DNA of 64,000 nt, taken from NCBI RefSeq assembly GCF_020711195.1, contig NZ_JAJFAT010000005.1, forward strand, positions 87,513 to 151,512. Direction: 5' to 3'. This DNA is from Halanaerobium polyolivorans (GTDB taxonomy: Bacteria > Bacillota > Halanaerobiia > Halanaerobiales > Halanaerobiaceae). The notes under the pieces are model-generated. The model was not told the DNA's origin and ran no database searches. It saw nothing but the letters and a program-made list of their open reading frames with translations. Every line of letters starts with the position of its first letter. Position 1 is the stretch's first letter. Below, one piece after another: positions 29,154 to 37,656 of the stretch. The translations under genes and the position numbers were made by a program.

Positions 29154-30137
29154 CTACTCTTGATAATAGTCGGCAATGATTTTATCCATGACTTTAGTGG
29201 TTCTTGCTGCCGTTTTAGCTGTAGAAGGTGAATCACCTTTTCCTAAAAGACTGGCTACAACTTTTTCTAATAAAGGCTGTTGTACATGTTCTGGATAAGG
29301 CAGTTCAATCTCTTTTCTTCCCTCATTATTTTCTATAACTACTGCTTCTTCATTAAAAGAAGAAAATATAATTCTACCTTGACTACCTATAACCTCATTT
29401 TGATCAATTTCATGATAACCAGCAAAAGTCCAGCTTCCTGCAGCTTGAACTCCATTAGCAAATCTGAAAATCGCACTAACATTATCTTCGGCTGGATAGT
29501 ACCCTCCCTGATTCATAGCAAAACCAGCTGTTTTTTCTACAGGGCCAAAATAATAGTCAAAAAGATCTAAAGTGTGAGCAGCTAGATCTAAAAATTTACC
29601 TCCACCGGCAATATCGGGTCTAACCCGCCAGGGTAAGGAATCCGAATTTAATTCTGAGTCTTCAACTGCTTGAGAAAGCCTAATATTTAAAGTTCTCAGC
29701 TCACCAATAATCCCAGAATCAAGTAGTTCTTTGATTTTTAAAAAACGGGGCATTGCTCTTCTATAATATGCTACATGAAGCTGAACACCATTGATTTCTG
29801 CAGCTTCTATCATTTCCTGAGCTTCTGCAAAGTTTAAAGCCATTGGCTTTTCAACATAAATAGGCAGACCTGCCTCTGCTGCCATAAGGGCATATTTTTT
29901 ATGGCTAGAAGGTGGAGTAGCAATATAAACAGCATTTACTTCAGGATCATTAATCAAATCTTCAGCTTTATCATACCATTTTTTAACATTATGTCTTAGA
30001 GCATAATCTTCTGCTAAATGAGCCGTTCTTCTCATAACAGCTACAAGCGAAGAATCTTTTATTTTCTGTAAAGCTGGTCCACTTTTCTTTTCAGTCACAT
30101 CACCACAGCCAATTATTCCCCAACGTACCTCTTCCAT
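29154..30137 (-). CDS. Gfo/Idh/MocA-family sugar dehydrogenase
   Basis: A 327-residue NAD(P)-dependent oxidoreductase. The N-terminal Rossmann motif is VRWGIIGCGDVTEKKSGPAL, followed by AVYIATPPSSHKKYALMAAEAGLPIYVEKPMAL with the family's EKP motif (about 95-97); the C-terminal domain has GGGKFLDLAAHTLDLFDYYFG with the conserved catalytic-region Asp and His. The substrate is unknown. Proximity to the hexuronate genes suggests a sugar acid, but a terminator separates it from the universal stress gene upstream. The start ATG follows AAAGGGG. Confidence 0.87.
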   Translation of the reverse strand: MEEVRWGIIGCGDVTEKKSGPALQKIKDSSLVAVMRRTAHLAEDYALRHNVKKWYDKAEDLINDPEVNAVYIATPPSSHKKYALMAAEAGLPIYVEKPMALNFAEAQEMIEAAEINGVQLHVAYYRRAMPRFLKIKELLDSGIIGELRTLNIRLSQAVEDSELNSDSLPWRVRPDIAGGGKFLDLAAHTLDLFDYYFGPVEKTAGFAMNQGGYYPAEDNVSAIFRFANGVQAAGSWTFAGYHEIDQNEVIGSQGRIIFSSFNEEAVVIENNEGRKEIELPYPEHVQQPLLEKVVASLLGKGDSPSTAKTAARTTKVMDKIIADYYQE

Positions 30138-30158
30138 TTAAAATCCCCTTTCATTTTA

Positions 30159-30190
30159 AAAACCAGCTTCAAAAACTAGAAGCTGGTTTT
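30159..30190 (-). terminator. Terminator after the universal stress protein gene
   Basis: AAAACCAGCTTC-TAGTTTTT-GAAGCTGGTTTT on the minus strand, between the UspA and Gfo/Idh genes. Confidence 0.8.
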
Positions 30191-30199
30191 AAACTTTAT

Positions 30200-30661
30200 T
30201 TATTTAACAATTAAAACAGATATATTAGCATGTCGGACCACTTTATCACTGATACTTCCAAGCAAAAATCTTTTGACTTTACCATGACCCTTATCAGCTA
30301 ATACTATCAAATCAAATCCATTTTCTTCTGCATAATCACAAACAACATCTGCTGGATCACCATAAAGAACTTCTTTATTTACTTCGATTCCTTTTTGATC
30401 AAAGTAAACAGCAGCCTCTTCAACTATCTTTTCTTTTTCTGATTTTATTCTTTCTTCTTTTTGATCCATGATTTCTGCTAAAGTATCTGCAGAAAGATAG
30501 GAGGCCACCTCATTAAATTGATCAGTTGGTGGTTTAGCGCTTTCAGTGTGAACATGAATCAAGGTTACTTCTGAATCCAGAGAAAGAGCCAGTTCTGCTG
30601 CTTTTTCTGCTGCCTTTTTAGAACTTTCAGAACCATCAATAGCTACTAAAATTTTATCCAT
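30200..30661 (-). CDS. Universal stress protein, UspA family
   Basis: A 153-residue single-domain protein. N-terminal ILVAIDGSESSKKAAEKAAELAL and C-terminal LIVLADKGHGKVKRFLLGSISDKVVRHANISVLIVK match the family. The ATP-binding pattern G-x2-G-x9-G-S is present except that the first glycine is alanine (ADKG), so ATP binding may be weaker. The role is probably stress adaptation. A strong AGAAGGAGG precedes the ATG. It lies 79 bases after the LacI regulator and could be cotranscribed, but a separate promoter is possible. Confidence 0.9.
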   Translation of the reverse strand: MDKILVAIDGSESSKKAAEKAAELALSLDSEVTLIHVHTESAKPPTDQFNEVASYLSADTLAEIMDQKEERIKSEKEKIVEEAAVYFDQKGIEVNKEVLYGDPADVVCDYAEENGFDLIVLADKGHGKVKRFLLGSISDKVVRHANISVLIVK

Positions 30662-30740
30662 TAAAAATACCTCCTTCTACAATTATTAGCTTTAAAGATG
30701 CTTATACTTTATAATTCTATAATTTTAGAAAAAGACCTTT

Positions 30741-31766
30741 TTAATTGAAATTTAATTTAGCAGTAGAACCTCTTTTGATTAAATCAACCTTTAAAGTTAT
30801 ATTTTTCTTTAAATATTTTCCCTCATTTGAATTCTCAATTCTTTCCATTAAAATCGAAGCAGTAATTTCTCCAATTTCTTTAATAGGACGACTGATTGTT
30901 GTTAAAGGTGGATCAGCATAACGAGAAAAGTTTACATCATCAAAACCAATCACTCCAAATTGTTCAGGTACAGACAGCTGACGTTCTTTTAATTCTTTCA
31001 TTATTCCAAAGGCTGCTGCATCATTGGCAGCAAAAATACCAATTCTTCTTCCTTTATAATCAAAATCAGCTAAAAAATCAGCAATCTTTTGAGCTCCACT
31101 CTCTTCCCTAAAAGAACCCGCTAAAATTTTATAATTTTCAGCAGAAATATTATTTTCTTTAAGTGCATCAACAAAGGCTTTGCTTCTATCTAAAGCAGTT
31201 GCTGCTTTTTTAGGACCAGCAATATGAAGAAAAAAGTCATAATTAGATTCCACTAAATGAGTGGTAGCTTGATAAGCGCCATTATAGTCATTGATTCTAA
31301 TTTTATCAATTAAGTCAGATTCAATTTCTCTATCTAAAACAACCATGGGTATACCTTTTTTGCTAAATTTATCAATATATTTATCATCTAAAACTGTGGA
31401 GGCTAAAATGAAACCATCAACTTGTTTTTGCATGAGATAACGCAAATAATGTTCTTCTCTTTTTTTATCCCACTCAGTATTGCCTATAATAGTGTAATAG
31501 CCTTGCTGGTTTAAGGTTTTTTCAATGCTTTTTACAAGGCTAGCATAGTACATGTTAGCAATATCTGCAATCAAAATCCCAACGGAATTTGTATTTTTAG
31601 TTACTAAGCCTCTTGCTAAACCATTAGGAATATAGTCAAGCTCTTCTACTGCCTCTAACACAGCCTTTTCCTTTTCTTTTGACACATTAGCATTTTGATT
31701 CATAACCCTGGAAACTGTGGAAATAGAAACATTTGCTTTTGCTGCTACATCATTAATTGAAACCAT
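30741..31766 (-). CDS. LacI-family transcriptional regulator of the hexuronate cluster
   Basis: A 341-residue regulator. The N-terminal helix-turn-helix and hinge are VSINDVAAKANVSISTVSRVMNQNANVSKEKEKAVLEAVEELDYIPNGLAR (about 2-52), followed by a periplasmic-binding-like sensor domain (SVGILIADIANMYYASLVKSIE..., RIGIFAANDAAAFGIMKELKERQ). It lies downstream of uxuA, the SDR gene and an AEC transporter on the same strand. It is therefore likely to answer to a hexuronate or hexonate and to bind the LacI/CcpA-type palindrome in front of uxuA. AGAAGGGG precedes the ATG. Confidence 0.88.
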   Translation of the reverse strand: MVSINDVAAKANVSISTVSRVMNQNANVSKEKEKAVLEAVEELDYIPNGLARGLVTKNTNSVGILIADIANMYYASLVKSIEKTLNQQGYYTIIGNTEWDKKREEHYLRYLMQKQVDGFILASTVLDDKYIDKFSKKGIPMVVLDREIESDLIDKIRINDYNGAYQATTHLVESNYDFFLHIAGPKKAATALDRSKAFVDALKENNISAENYKILAGSFREESGAQKIADFLADFDYKGRRIGIFAANDAAAFGIMKELKERQLSVPEQFGVIGFDDVNFSRYADPPLTTISRPIKEIGEITASILMERIENSNEGKYLKKNITLKVDLIKRGSTAKLNFN

Positions 31767-31816
31767 TTGATCCCCTTCTTTAATATTAATTTTGTCAATT
31801 CTTTTAAATCTAGAAT

Positions 31817-32743
31817 TTATACAGTTAAATAGACGAAAATCGGCAAAGTTAAACCCATAAATACAATGGTAGCAAATATAGCTTCTGAAGCAAAGTCACT
31901 TGGCCGGTCATATTTTTGTAAAATTACTGAAGAACTAGCAAAGACAGGCATTGCAGATAAAATAGTTATTACTCCTCTTAAAAGGCTGCCTAAAGAAAAA
32001 AAACCGAGTCCTAAATAGACTAAAGTAGGTAAGAAAATAAGTCTTAAAAAAGAAAGTAGATATATTTTTTTCTTTCCTATTACTGAACTAAAGCTGCTTT
32101 TCCCTAACTGTAAACCAATAAAAATCATAGCGAGCGGTACTGTTATAACACCAATACTGTTGGTTGTATTTAAAACAACCTCAGGTAGTTCAATAGCTAA
32201 AAGCACAACTGCCAGTCCAATCAAAAGAGCAATAATAGGTGGAGAAAACATATTTCCCAGGAAATTACTGTTCTCTCTTTCTGCTTGATCTTTTAACATC
32301 GAAACTCCTAAAGTCCATAAAATCATCTGCATTCCAAAGTCATATAAAATAGCTAAAATTAGACCCTGACTGCCAAAAAGAGCCAGGCAAATTGGGGCTC
32401 CTACAAAAATATTGTTGCTAAAAGCTGTTATGAAAGTAAACTCTTCTCTTTCTTTTTGAGAATAGCTAAGTTTTTTGCCGATTAAAATTACAACAGCTAT
32501 TGTTAATAAAGTTATTATTATTGCCGCAACTGGTACAATTAAATATTCTCTCAACATATTTAAGTCAAAATCTCTAATAATATTTGTAAAGATTAAAGCT
32601 GGAAAAGCGATATCAATTGTCAATTCAGCTATTCCTTTTTCAGCTGATTGATTGATTTTATCAGAACGATTCAGATAAAAACCAAGGCTAATTAAAACCC
32701 CCATTAAAAATAATTGTTCTAAAACTGAAAATATTCCCGTCAT
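31817..32743 (-). CDS. AEC-family (auxin efflux carrier-like) transporter
   Basis: A 308-residue protein with about ten hydrophobic helices and the AEC-family organisation: N-terminal LFLMGVLISLGFYLNRSDKINQSAEKGIAELTIDIAFPALIFTNII, central ITAFSNNIFVGAPICLALFGSQGL (conserved helix-breaking Asn/Pro) and a C-terminal VILQKYDRPSDFASEAIFATIVFMGLTLPIFVYL. AEC members move small organic acids such as malate or malonate. In this cluster it may carry a sugar acid, but the substrate is not shown by sequence. It is separated from the SDR gene by a likely terminator and from the LacI gene by 50 bases. Confidence 0.87.
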   Translation of the reverse strand: MTGIFSVLEQLFLMGVLISLGFYLNRSDKINQSAEKGIAELTIDIAFPALIFTNIIRDFDLNMLREYLIVPVAAIIITLLTIAVVILIGKKLSYSQKEREEFTFITAFSNNIFVGAPICLALFGSQGLILAILYDFGMQMILWTLGVSMLKDQAERENSNFLGNMFSPPIIALLIGLAVVLLAIELPEVVLNTTNSIGVITVPLAMIFIGLQLGKSSFSSVIGKKKIYLLSFLRLIFLPTLVYLGLGFFSLGSLLRGVITILSAMPVFASSSVILQKYDRPSDFASEAIFATIVFMGLTLPIFVYLTV

Positions 32744-32852
32744 CTCTATAGAGCCTCCTGTTGGATTAACTGTTTTAACTATTATGACTTTTTTTAAAAT
32801 GATTTATCTAAATGCTATCTTAATTAACTCAATATTGCAAGAAAAATAATTG

Positions 32853-32886
32853 AGGAAGTTCAACTATAATAAGCTGAACTCCCTAT
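32853..32886 (-). terminator. Possible terminator after the uxuA-SDR genes
   Basis: On the minus strand GGAGTTCAGC-TTATTATA-GTTGAACTTCC is followed by CAATTATTTTT. The stem is imperfect and the T run interrupted, so read-through into the transporter gene is possible. Confidence 0.5.
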
Positions 32887-32911
32887 AATTATTTAATTTT
32901 TAAGCAAAAAA

Positions 32912-33769
32912 TTATACTCCTGAATAGGCTGAAAAACCACCATCAATAGGAATAACCGTTCCAGTAACAAAGCCAGATGCTTTTGGACTTACCAGCCAGA
33001 ATAAAGTACCTAATAGTTCTTCTGGTTCACCAAAGCGGTCCATCGGTGTTTGACCCAATATTTTTTTAGCTCTAGCACTATAATCACCATCTTCATCTCT
33101 TAATAAAGCTTGATTTTGTTCTGTTTCAAAAAATCCAGGTGCTAATGCATTAACTCTCACTCCTACTTTAGAAAGATGAACAGCTAACCATTGAGTAAAG
33201 TTTGATACTGCAGCTTTAGCTCCACTATAAGCTGGAATCCTGGTTAATGGTGTAAAGGCATTCATAGAAGAGACATTAATAATTGTACTACTTTCTTTTT
33301 TGGCCATATCTTGGGCAAAAACCTGTGAGGTTAATAATGCTCCTAAGAAATTCAAGTTAAAAACAAACTGAATGCCACCTGCATCGAGATCAAAAAAGGT
33401 AGTTATATCTTCTTCTACAGCTTCTAAATCCTTGGGTTCTAAATAATCTTTGCTAGTTGTACCACTTGGATGATTTCCACCTGCACCATTAATTAAAATA
33501 TCACAACTACCCATTTTCTCTCTAACTTTTTTTCTGGCTGCTTCTAAGCTTTCTTTTTCAAGAATATTTGTTTTAATTGCTAAAGCAAATCCACCACCAG
33601 CATTGATTTTATCAGCAACTTTTTCAGCCTCTTCTAAATTTATATCTAAAATAGCTACTGATGCACCTGCTTCTGCTAGTGCCTCAGCAAATGTACTACA
33701 AAGAACTCCTGCTCCACCAGTAACAACAGCAACTTTCTTTTTTAAATCTAATTCAAATGGTAATTCCAT
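32912..33769 (-). CDS. uxuB: SDR-family D-mannonate oxidoreductase (YjmF/UxuB type)
   Basis: A 285-residue short-chain dehydrogenase. NAD-binding VVTGGAGVLCSTFAEALAEAGA (about 15-36), NGAGGNHPSG (about 92-101), catalytic Ser in INVSSMNAFTPL and YSGAK (Tyr-x3-Lys, about 180-184). The HPSGTTS insertion and the position directly after uxuA match the Bacillus YjmF group, which interconverts fructuronate and mannonate. Start 30 bases after uxuA with GGGAGGT before it. General SDR function is certain; the substrate rests on neighbour and resemblance. Confidence 0.85.
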   Translation of the reverse strand: MELPFELDLKKKVAVVTGGAGVLCSTFAEALAEAGASVAILDINLEEAEKVADKINAGGGFALAIKTNILEKESLEAARKKVREKMGSCDILINGAGGNHPSGTTSKDYLEPKDLEAVEEDITTFFDLDAGGIQFVFNLNFLGALLTSQVFAQDMAKKESSTIINVSSMNAFTPLTRIPAYSGAKAAVSNFTQWLAVHLSKVGVRVNALAPGFFETEQNQALLRDEDGDYSARAKKILGQTPMDRFGEPEELLGTLFWLVSPKASGFVTGTVIPIDGGFSAYSGV

Positions 33770-33799
33770 AAATTTTTACCTCCCAATAATTTGAACTTG

Positions 33800-34846
33800 C
33801 TATAAATTCTTCTCATTTTTTTTAATTGCTTCCCAGAGCCCATTAAGGTAAGTTGCTCCTAAAGCACGATCATATAAGCCATAACCAGGTTTACCAGTTT
33901 CTCCCCAAATCATTCTTCCATGATCAGGACGAAGCGGACCTTCAAAGCCAACATCATGATATGCTTTCATAATCTCATACATATCAAGAGAACCTTTTTC
34001 ACTCAAATGAGCTGCTTCCTCAAAGCTGTTTTCACCTGTAAGCTTAATATTCCTAACATGAGCAAAGTGGATCCTATTACCAAACTCTCTGATCAAGGCA
34101 GGCACGTCATTATCAGGATTTACACCTAAGGAACCAGAACAAAGAGCTAAACCATTGGCAGGACTGTCATTTAGATCTAAAAATTTTCTTAAATTTTCTT
34201 TGCCAACAATTATTCTAGGCAGCCCAAAAATAGACCAGGGTGGATCATCAGGATGAATTGCCATTTTTATATTTTCTTCTTCTGCAATTGGGATTATTTC
34301 GTCGAGAAAATACTTTAAATTTTCCCACAGCTTTTCTTCATTGATTTCATGATATGCTTTCATCAGCTTGTTTAATTCATCAGTTTCATAACTTGTGTCC
34401 CAACCTGGAAGATCAAGTTCTCCACTGAGAGGATCCATTTTTTTAACTTCTTCTTCATTGTAAATAAGTGCTTGAGAGCCATCTTCTAATTCATAATCCA
34501 ATTCTGATCTAGTCCAGTCAAAAACAGGCATAAAATTATAGGTCACCACTTCTATTCCTGCATTTGCAAGATTTTTGATTGTTTTTTTATAATTATCAAT
34601 ATATAAATCTCGCGGTTCAATTCCCAATTTAATTTCTTCTGGAACCGGAACACTCTCGATAGCAGATATTTTTAAACCTGCTGCTTCCACCTTCTCTTTT
34701 AGGGCTACAATCTTGTCATAAGGCCATTCTTCTCCAGCAGGAATATCGTAAATTGCAGTCACAATCCCTACCATACCTGGAATCTGTCTAATTTTTTCTA
34801 AAGTTACCGGGTCATCATCTCCATACCAACGAAAAGATAATTGCAT
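33800..34846 (-). CDS. uxuA: Mannonate dehydratase
   Basis: Dehydrates D-mannonate to 2-keto-3-deoxygluconate in glucuronate breakdown. A TIM-barrel metal enzyme of 348 residues, starting [24 protein letters not shown], with [18 protein letters not shown] (about 213-230; metal-binding His), [25 protein letters not shown] and [12 protein letters not shown] near the C-terminus, all family hallmarks. The ATG at 34846 has AAGGAGTGA before it; a longer frame would run across the operator. It is first gene of the hexuronate unit, with a promoter and a LacI/CcpA-type palindrome upstream. A 2-keto-3-deoxygluconate kinase is not in the window. Confidence 0.95.
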   Translation of the reverse strand: MQLSFRWYGDDDPVTLEKIRQIPGMVGIVTAIYDIPAGEEWPYDKIVALKEKVEAAGLKISAIESVPVPEEIKLGIEPRDLYIDNYKKTIKNLANAGIEVVTYNFMPVFDWTRSELDYELEDGSQALIYNEEEVKKMDPLSGELDLPGWDTSYETDELNKLMKAYHEINEEKLWENLKYFLDEIIPIAEEENIKMAIHPDDPPWSIFGLPRIIVGKENLRKFLDLNDSPANGLALCSGSLGVNPDNDVPALIREFGNRIHFAHVRNIKLTGENSFEEAAHLSEKGSLDMYEIMKAYHDVGFEGPLRPDHGRMIWGETGKPGYGLYDRALGATYLNGLWEAIKKNEKNL

Positions 34847-34879
34847 TAAATCACTCCTTCTTTTAAAGTTATTTGTTTT

Positions 34880-34893
34880 TGAAAGCGTTTTCA
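34880..34893. promoter_or_regulatory. cre-like LacI/CcpA operator before uxuA
   Basis: TGAAAGCGTTTTCA matches the catabolite-responsive pattern TGWAANCGNTNWCA completely. It lies 34 bases before the uxuA ATG and downstream of the promoter, suited to roadblock repression by the LacI-type regulator at 30741-31766 or by CcpA. Confidence 0.75.
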
Positions 34894-34917
34894 AGATAAT
34901 AAAAAAATTTTATTTCT

Positions 34918-34945
34918 CTTATAATTTAATTCTCTATCCTGACAA
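34918..34945 (-). promoter_or_regulatory. Probable promoter of uxuA
   Basis: On the minus strand TTGTCA (34940-34945), 16 bases, TATAAG (34918-34923). The predicted start lies just before the palindromic operator. Confidence 0.6.
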
Positions 34946-35006
34946 CAATTCCTGCTTTTTTATTGATCTGAACAAAAATTTATACTTTTTAGCAATAAAT
35001 TATATA

Positions 35007-35048
35007 AAAGCAGCCACCAAAAAGCGATTTGCTCTTGGGGCTGCTTAT
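35007..35048 (-). terminator. Terminator after rplI
   Basis: AAGCAGCC..CCAA / TTGG..GGCTGCTT stem, 7-9 bases beyond the rplI stop on the minus strand, followed by T-rich sequence. Confidence 0.8.
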
Positions 35049-35054
35049 TATAGT

Positions 35055-35498
35055 TTACTTTTCTTCTACCTTAATATTTAATTCTGCACTTATATCATCA
35101 TAAAGTTTAATTTCTACCTTGTGCATGCCTAATGTTTTTATTGAATCAGATAATTCGATTTTTCTTTTGTCAATATCATAACCTTTTTCTGCAGCAGTTT
35201 CTGCAATATCTTTAGTATTTACTGAGCCAAACAACCTACCACTTTCTCCAGCTTTGACCTTTAAGACAAACTTTTCCGCTTCTAGTTTCTCTTTAAGCTT
35301 TTTGGCTTCTTCTTTTTTCTCTCTTTTTATTCTTGCTTTTTTTGCTTCTTTTTCTTTGATTTCTTTAACTTTTCCCTTGGTTGCCTCAACAGCTAAGCCC
35401 CTTGGGAATAAGTAATTTCTTGCATATCCATCTGCAACATCTACCACATCACCTTGCGAACCAAGTTTCTTGACATCTTCAGTTAAAACTACTTTCAT
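35055..35498 (-). CDS. rplI: 50S ribosomal protein L9 (bL9)
   Basis: A 147-residue ribosomal protein with the N-terminal L9 signature KVVLTEDVKKLGSQGDVVDVADGYARNYLFPRGLA, a long charged connecting helix (about 40-76) and a C-terminal domain with FGSVNTKDIAE. It binds 23S rRNA at the L1 stalk base. AAAGGAGG precedes the ATG. In many Firmicutes dnaB follows rplI; here the hexuronate cluster follows instead and dnaB is about 14 kb away on the other strand. Confidence 0.97.
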   Translation of the reverse strand: MKVVLTEDVKKLGSQGDVVDVADGYARNYLFPRGLAVEATKGKVKEIKEKEAKKARIKREKKEEAKKLKEKLEAEKFVLKVKAGESGRLFGSVNTKDIAETAAEKGYDIDKRKIELSDSIKTLGMHKVEIKLYDDISAELNIKVEEK

Positions 35499-35528
35499 TC
35501 TTTATTACCTCCTTTGAGTTAGAAAACT

Positions 35529-36410
35529 TTACCCAGGCTGACTGCTTTGATTGCGAAGATTAAACCACAGATCAATTAAGCCAAGTAAAATTAATACCAT
35601 AAAAATCGGTGGAAAAACAAAGATCAAAAATATTATAAAAGTTTTTAGAACTAGGGAACTATTTCTGTATGATAAAAAATACATCAAAACTCCAAAGCCC
35701 TGTAAAAAAGCTAGAAAAAATAAATAAACATGCAAATTTAAAAAAACAGGCTCTGTCCGCAGCAAAAGAGAAATTACTATTAAAATAGAAATCGGCCAAC
35801 GCGGTAAGTACCAACTGCTGACTGTTTTATATAAATCAATATTTAAACCTCTTCTGCGCAAATACCAGGCTGATAAATAATAATTAAAAATCCCTGTTAC
35901 TGTTGCTGCAATAGCCAGTAGAGATGGGAAGACTATCCTTATGTAGGTCATTTGTGCTCTAATGAGCTGTTCTAAATTTTGGTCTTCCAGTTCAGCTCCT
36001 ATGGTGTTAACTGCTTCTTGAATTAAATTTTGATAATTTAGAGCCACCATGTTAGCTGAAATATAAACAACTAAAGCCTGAGAAATTATCACAGCTATTA
36101 CTGAAATAATAAGGGTTTTTAAAGGAGAAAGATCTTCTTTAATTACATTTCCAATTATAAAACCAACCATTCCAAAGCCTATTACAGTAATCAAGCCCAT
36201 AAAAGCTCCAAAAAAGACCCCATTTAATACTGCAGCTGCAGCTATAACCAAAATAACTCGGGGTGTTTCTGCCTTTTGAACAAGATAAACTATCGGAACC
36301 GGCCAAAGCAGCATAACTGCTAAAGACAGGAAGGGAAAAAGATAATTTATGGCAGTTAAAATTAATATATATGCTAAAACTCTTATACTGTCCTTATATT
36401 CTCTTATCAT
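35529..36410 (-). CDS. DUF2232 (YybS-like) membrane protein
   Basis: A 293-residue integral membrane protein with about eight helices and a strongly hydrophobic plan, placed between rpsR and rplI exactly as yybS-type DUF2232 proteins are in Firmicutes. MLLWPVPIVYLVQK near the N-terminus and YNYYLSAWYLRRRGLNI-like centre fit the family. The molecular role is unknown; a resemblance to S-component transporters has been noted for the fold group. ATG 36410 is favoured over 36419 because AGAGGTG gives about 9 bases of spacing to it. Confidence 0.83.
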   Translation of the reverse strand: MIREYKDSIRVLAYILILTAINYLFPFLSLAVMLLWPVPIVYLVQKAETPRVILVIAAAAVLNGVFFGAFMGLITVIGFGMVGFIIGNVIKEDLSPLKTLIISVIAVIISQALVVYISANMVALNYQNLIQEAVNTIGAELEDQNLEQLIRAQMTYIRIVFPSLLAIAATVTGIFNYYLSAWYLRRRGLNIDLYKTVSSWYLPRWPISILIVISLLLRTEPVFLNLHVYLFFLAFLQGFGVLMYFLSYRNSSLVLKTFIIFLIFVFPPIFMVLILLGLIDLWFNLRNQSSQPG

Positions 36411-36448
36411 ATATTCCATCACCTCTTATACCGGCCAGTAATGATTAA

Positions 36449-36483
36449 AAAAAGGAGGCTCCAGCATATACTTTGCCCCCTTT
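36449..36483 (-). terminator. Terminator-like hairpin between rpsR and DUF2232 gene
   Basis: On the minus strand AAAGGGGGC-(15-base loop)-GCCTCCTTT with one G-T pair, followed by a T run. It may separate the ribosomal protein operon from downstream genes or only attenuate it. Confidence 0.7.
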
Positions 36484-36492
36484 ATTAAATAC

Positions 36493-36705
36493 TTATTCTT
36501 TTACATAAGGCAGTAAAGCAATTGAGCGTGCTCTTTTTACTGCTATTGTAATATCACGTTGATGTTTTGAACAATTACCAGTTGTTCTTCTTGGCATAAT
36601 TTTGCCGCGATCTGTCAGATATCTTTTTAAAGTTCTCAGATCTTTATAATCTATAGTTTTATCACTACCACAAAAATGGCATGATTTATTACGTCCTCTA
36701 GGCAT
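36493..36705 (-). CDS. rpsR: 30S ribosomal protein S18 (bS18)
   Basis: A 70-residue protein. The core [51 protein letters not shown] is canonical. The N-terminus carries CHFC plus later Cys, which suggests the zinc-binding (C+) form. It binds as a heterodimer with S6 on the 30S platform. It is last of rpsF-ssb-rpsR, with AAAGGAGG before the ATG. Confidence 0.97.
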   Translation of the reverse strand: MPRGRNKSCHFCGSDKTIDYKDLRTLKRYLTDRGKIMPRRTTGNCSKHQRDITIAVKRARSIALLPYVKE

Positions 36706-36733
36706 TTATTTTACCTCCTTTGTAAATCTAAAC

Positions 36734-37198
36734 TTAAAATGGAACATCAAAATCATCCTCATCGAAATTATCATCAAACTGAGCATCAAAATCATCATTT
36801 TGAGCAGCATTCTCATTGTTGCTGCTGTCCTGTTTTTGATTGTTTTGAGCTTGGGCTTGTCCACGATTTGTATTTTGATTTTTCCCAAAGTCAAGAAAAC
36901 GAACATTATCTGCATTAACTTCAGGATTAATATAGGTCCTATTATTATTTTCGCTTTTACGGATTTGTAGTGATCCATCAACACCAACTAATCTACCTTT
37001 ACCAAGATGACGGGCACAGTTTTCCGCTAAACCTCTCCAGGTCACTATATTGATGAAATCAACATCTCTATCTCCCTGGCGATTAGTATAATTTCTTTCT
37101 ACTGCCAGCGTGAAATTGCAAACTGGAGTGCCATTACTTGTATAACGGAGTTCTGGATCTCTTGTCAGGCGGCCGATCAAAACTATTCTATTTAACAA
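36734..37198 (-). CDS. ssb: Single-stranded DNA-binding protein
   Basis: A 154-residue SSB: OB-fold domain (1 to about 108) with MLNRIVLIGRLTRDPELRYTSNGTPVCNFTLAVERNY and GSLQIRKSENNNRTYINPEVNADNVRFL, a Gln/Asn-rich linker, and the acidic tip DDFDVPF that recruits partner proteins. It coats ssDNA in replication and repair. The start is a TTG at 37198, with GGTGGTG 9 bases upstream; no ATG fits. The gene is sandwiched between rpsF and rpsR as in most Firmicutes. Confidence 0.96.
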   Translation of the reverse strand: MLNRIVLIGRLTRDPELRYTSNGTPVCNFTLAVERNYTNRQGDRDVDFINIVTWRGLAENCARHLGKGRLVGVDGSLQIRKSENNNRTYINPEVNADNVRFLDFGKNQNTNRGQAQAQNNQKQDSSNNENAAQNDDFDAQFDDNFDEDDFDVPF

Positions 37199-37222
37199 AA
37201 CAATTCACCACCTAAATATATA

Positions 37223-37522
37223 TTAAGATTCTTTTTTTACTACTAAATAACGAATAACACCATCCATAATCTTAAAAATTCTTTCCAATTCCTTTACAAC
37301 AGAAGTTTTAGCGTTCATTTCTAAAATCGTATAATCACCTGAACGGTAATCTTTAATCTCATAGGCAAGCTGTCTCTTACCCCAGGCATCTACTTCTGTA
37401 ATTTCTCCATCATGGGCAAGAATTGTATCTTTTACCCTTGTTAAAATCTGTTCTTTTTCTTCATCTTCAAGATCAGGCTTAAGTACAAAAGTTGTCTCAT
37501 AAGTTCTTGTTCTTAATTCCAT
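37223..37522 (-). CDS. rpsF: 30S ribosomal protein S6 (bS6)
   Basis: A 99-residue protein with the S6 ferredoxin-like fold: RTYETTFVLKPDLEDEEKEQILTRVKDTI, then VDAWGKRQLAYEIKDYRSGDYTILEM. It partners S18 on the 30S platform. GGAGGAGGTG precedes the ATG. It is first gene of the rpsF-ssb-rpsR operon, with a clear promoter and a structured leader that may be the S6:S18-binding autoregulatory element. Confidence 0.96.
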   Translation of the reverse strand: MELRTRTYETTFVLKPDLEDEEKEQILTRVKDTILAHDGEITEVDAWGKRQLAYEIKDYRSGDYTILEMNAKTSVVKELERIFKIMDGVIRYLVVKKES

Positions 37523-37532
37523 TAATCATTCA

Positions 37533-37582
37533 CCTCCTCCACACGGACTAATGGCCCTGCTGCTAGCAGAGCATGGATTTTT
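37533..37582 (-). promoter_or_regulatory. Probable S6:S18-responsive mRNA leader
   Basis: The rpsF 5' leader can form an inner hairpin CTGCT/AGCAG within an outer CCATG...CGTGTGG pairing, and carries the CCG trinucleotide (in AGTCCGTG) that the known S6:S18 leader motif exposes for binding. The motif is known from other bacteria; the fold here was judged by eye. Confidence 0.5.
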
Positions 37583-37593
37583 AACCAATCTAA

Positions 37594-37622
37594 ATTATAG
37601 CATTTATTAAGCCAAGATGCAA
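37594..37622 (-). promoter_or_regulatory. Promoter of rpsF-ssb-rpsR
   Basis: On the minus strand TTGCAT (37617-37622), 17 bases, TATAAT (37594-37599), about 70 bases before the rpsF start. Confidence 0.8.
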
Positions 37623-37656
37623 GTTTAATTATGCATTTTGTGCTTATAATTTAATT

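Noticed and set aside
31767..31798. TTGACA on the minus strand before the LacI-type gene
   Set aside because: The -10 position would fall on the ribosome binding site and does not resemble TATAAT.
34608..34630. GGTTCAATTCC stretch resembling a tRNA T-loop
   Set aside because: It lies inside the uxuA coding sequence, and no acceptor or anticodon stems can be drawn around it.
36706..36987. 93-codon minus-strand frame overlapping ssb
   Set aside because: It is an alternate frame inside ssb, rich in Met/Ile/Leu/Lys as expected from AT-rich DNA read out of frame.
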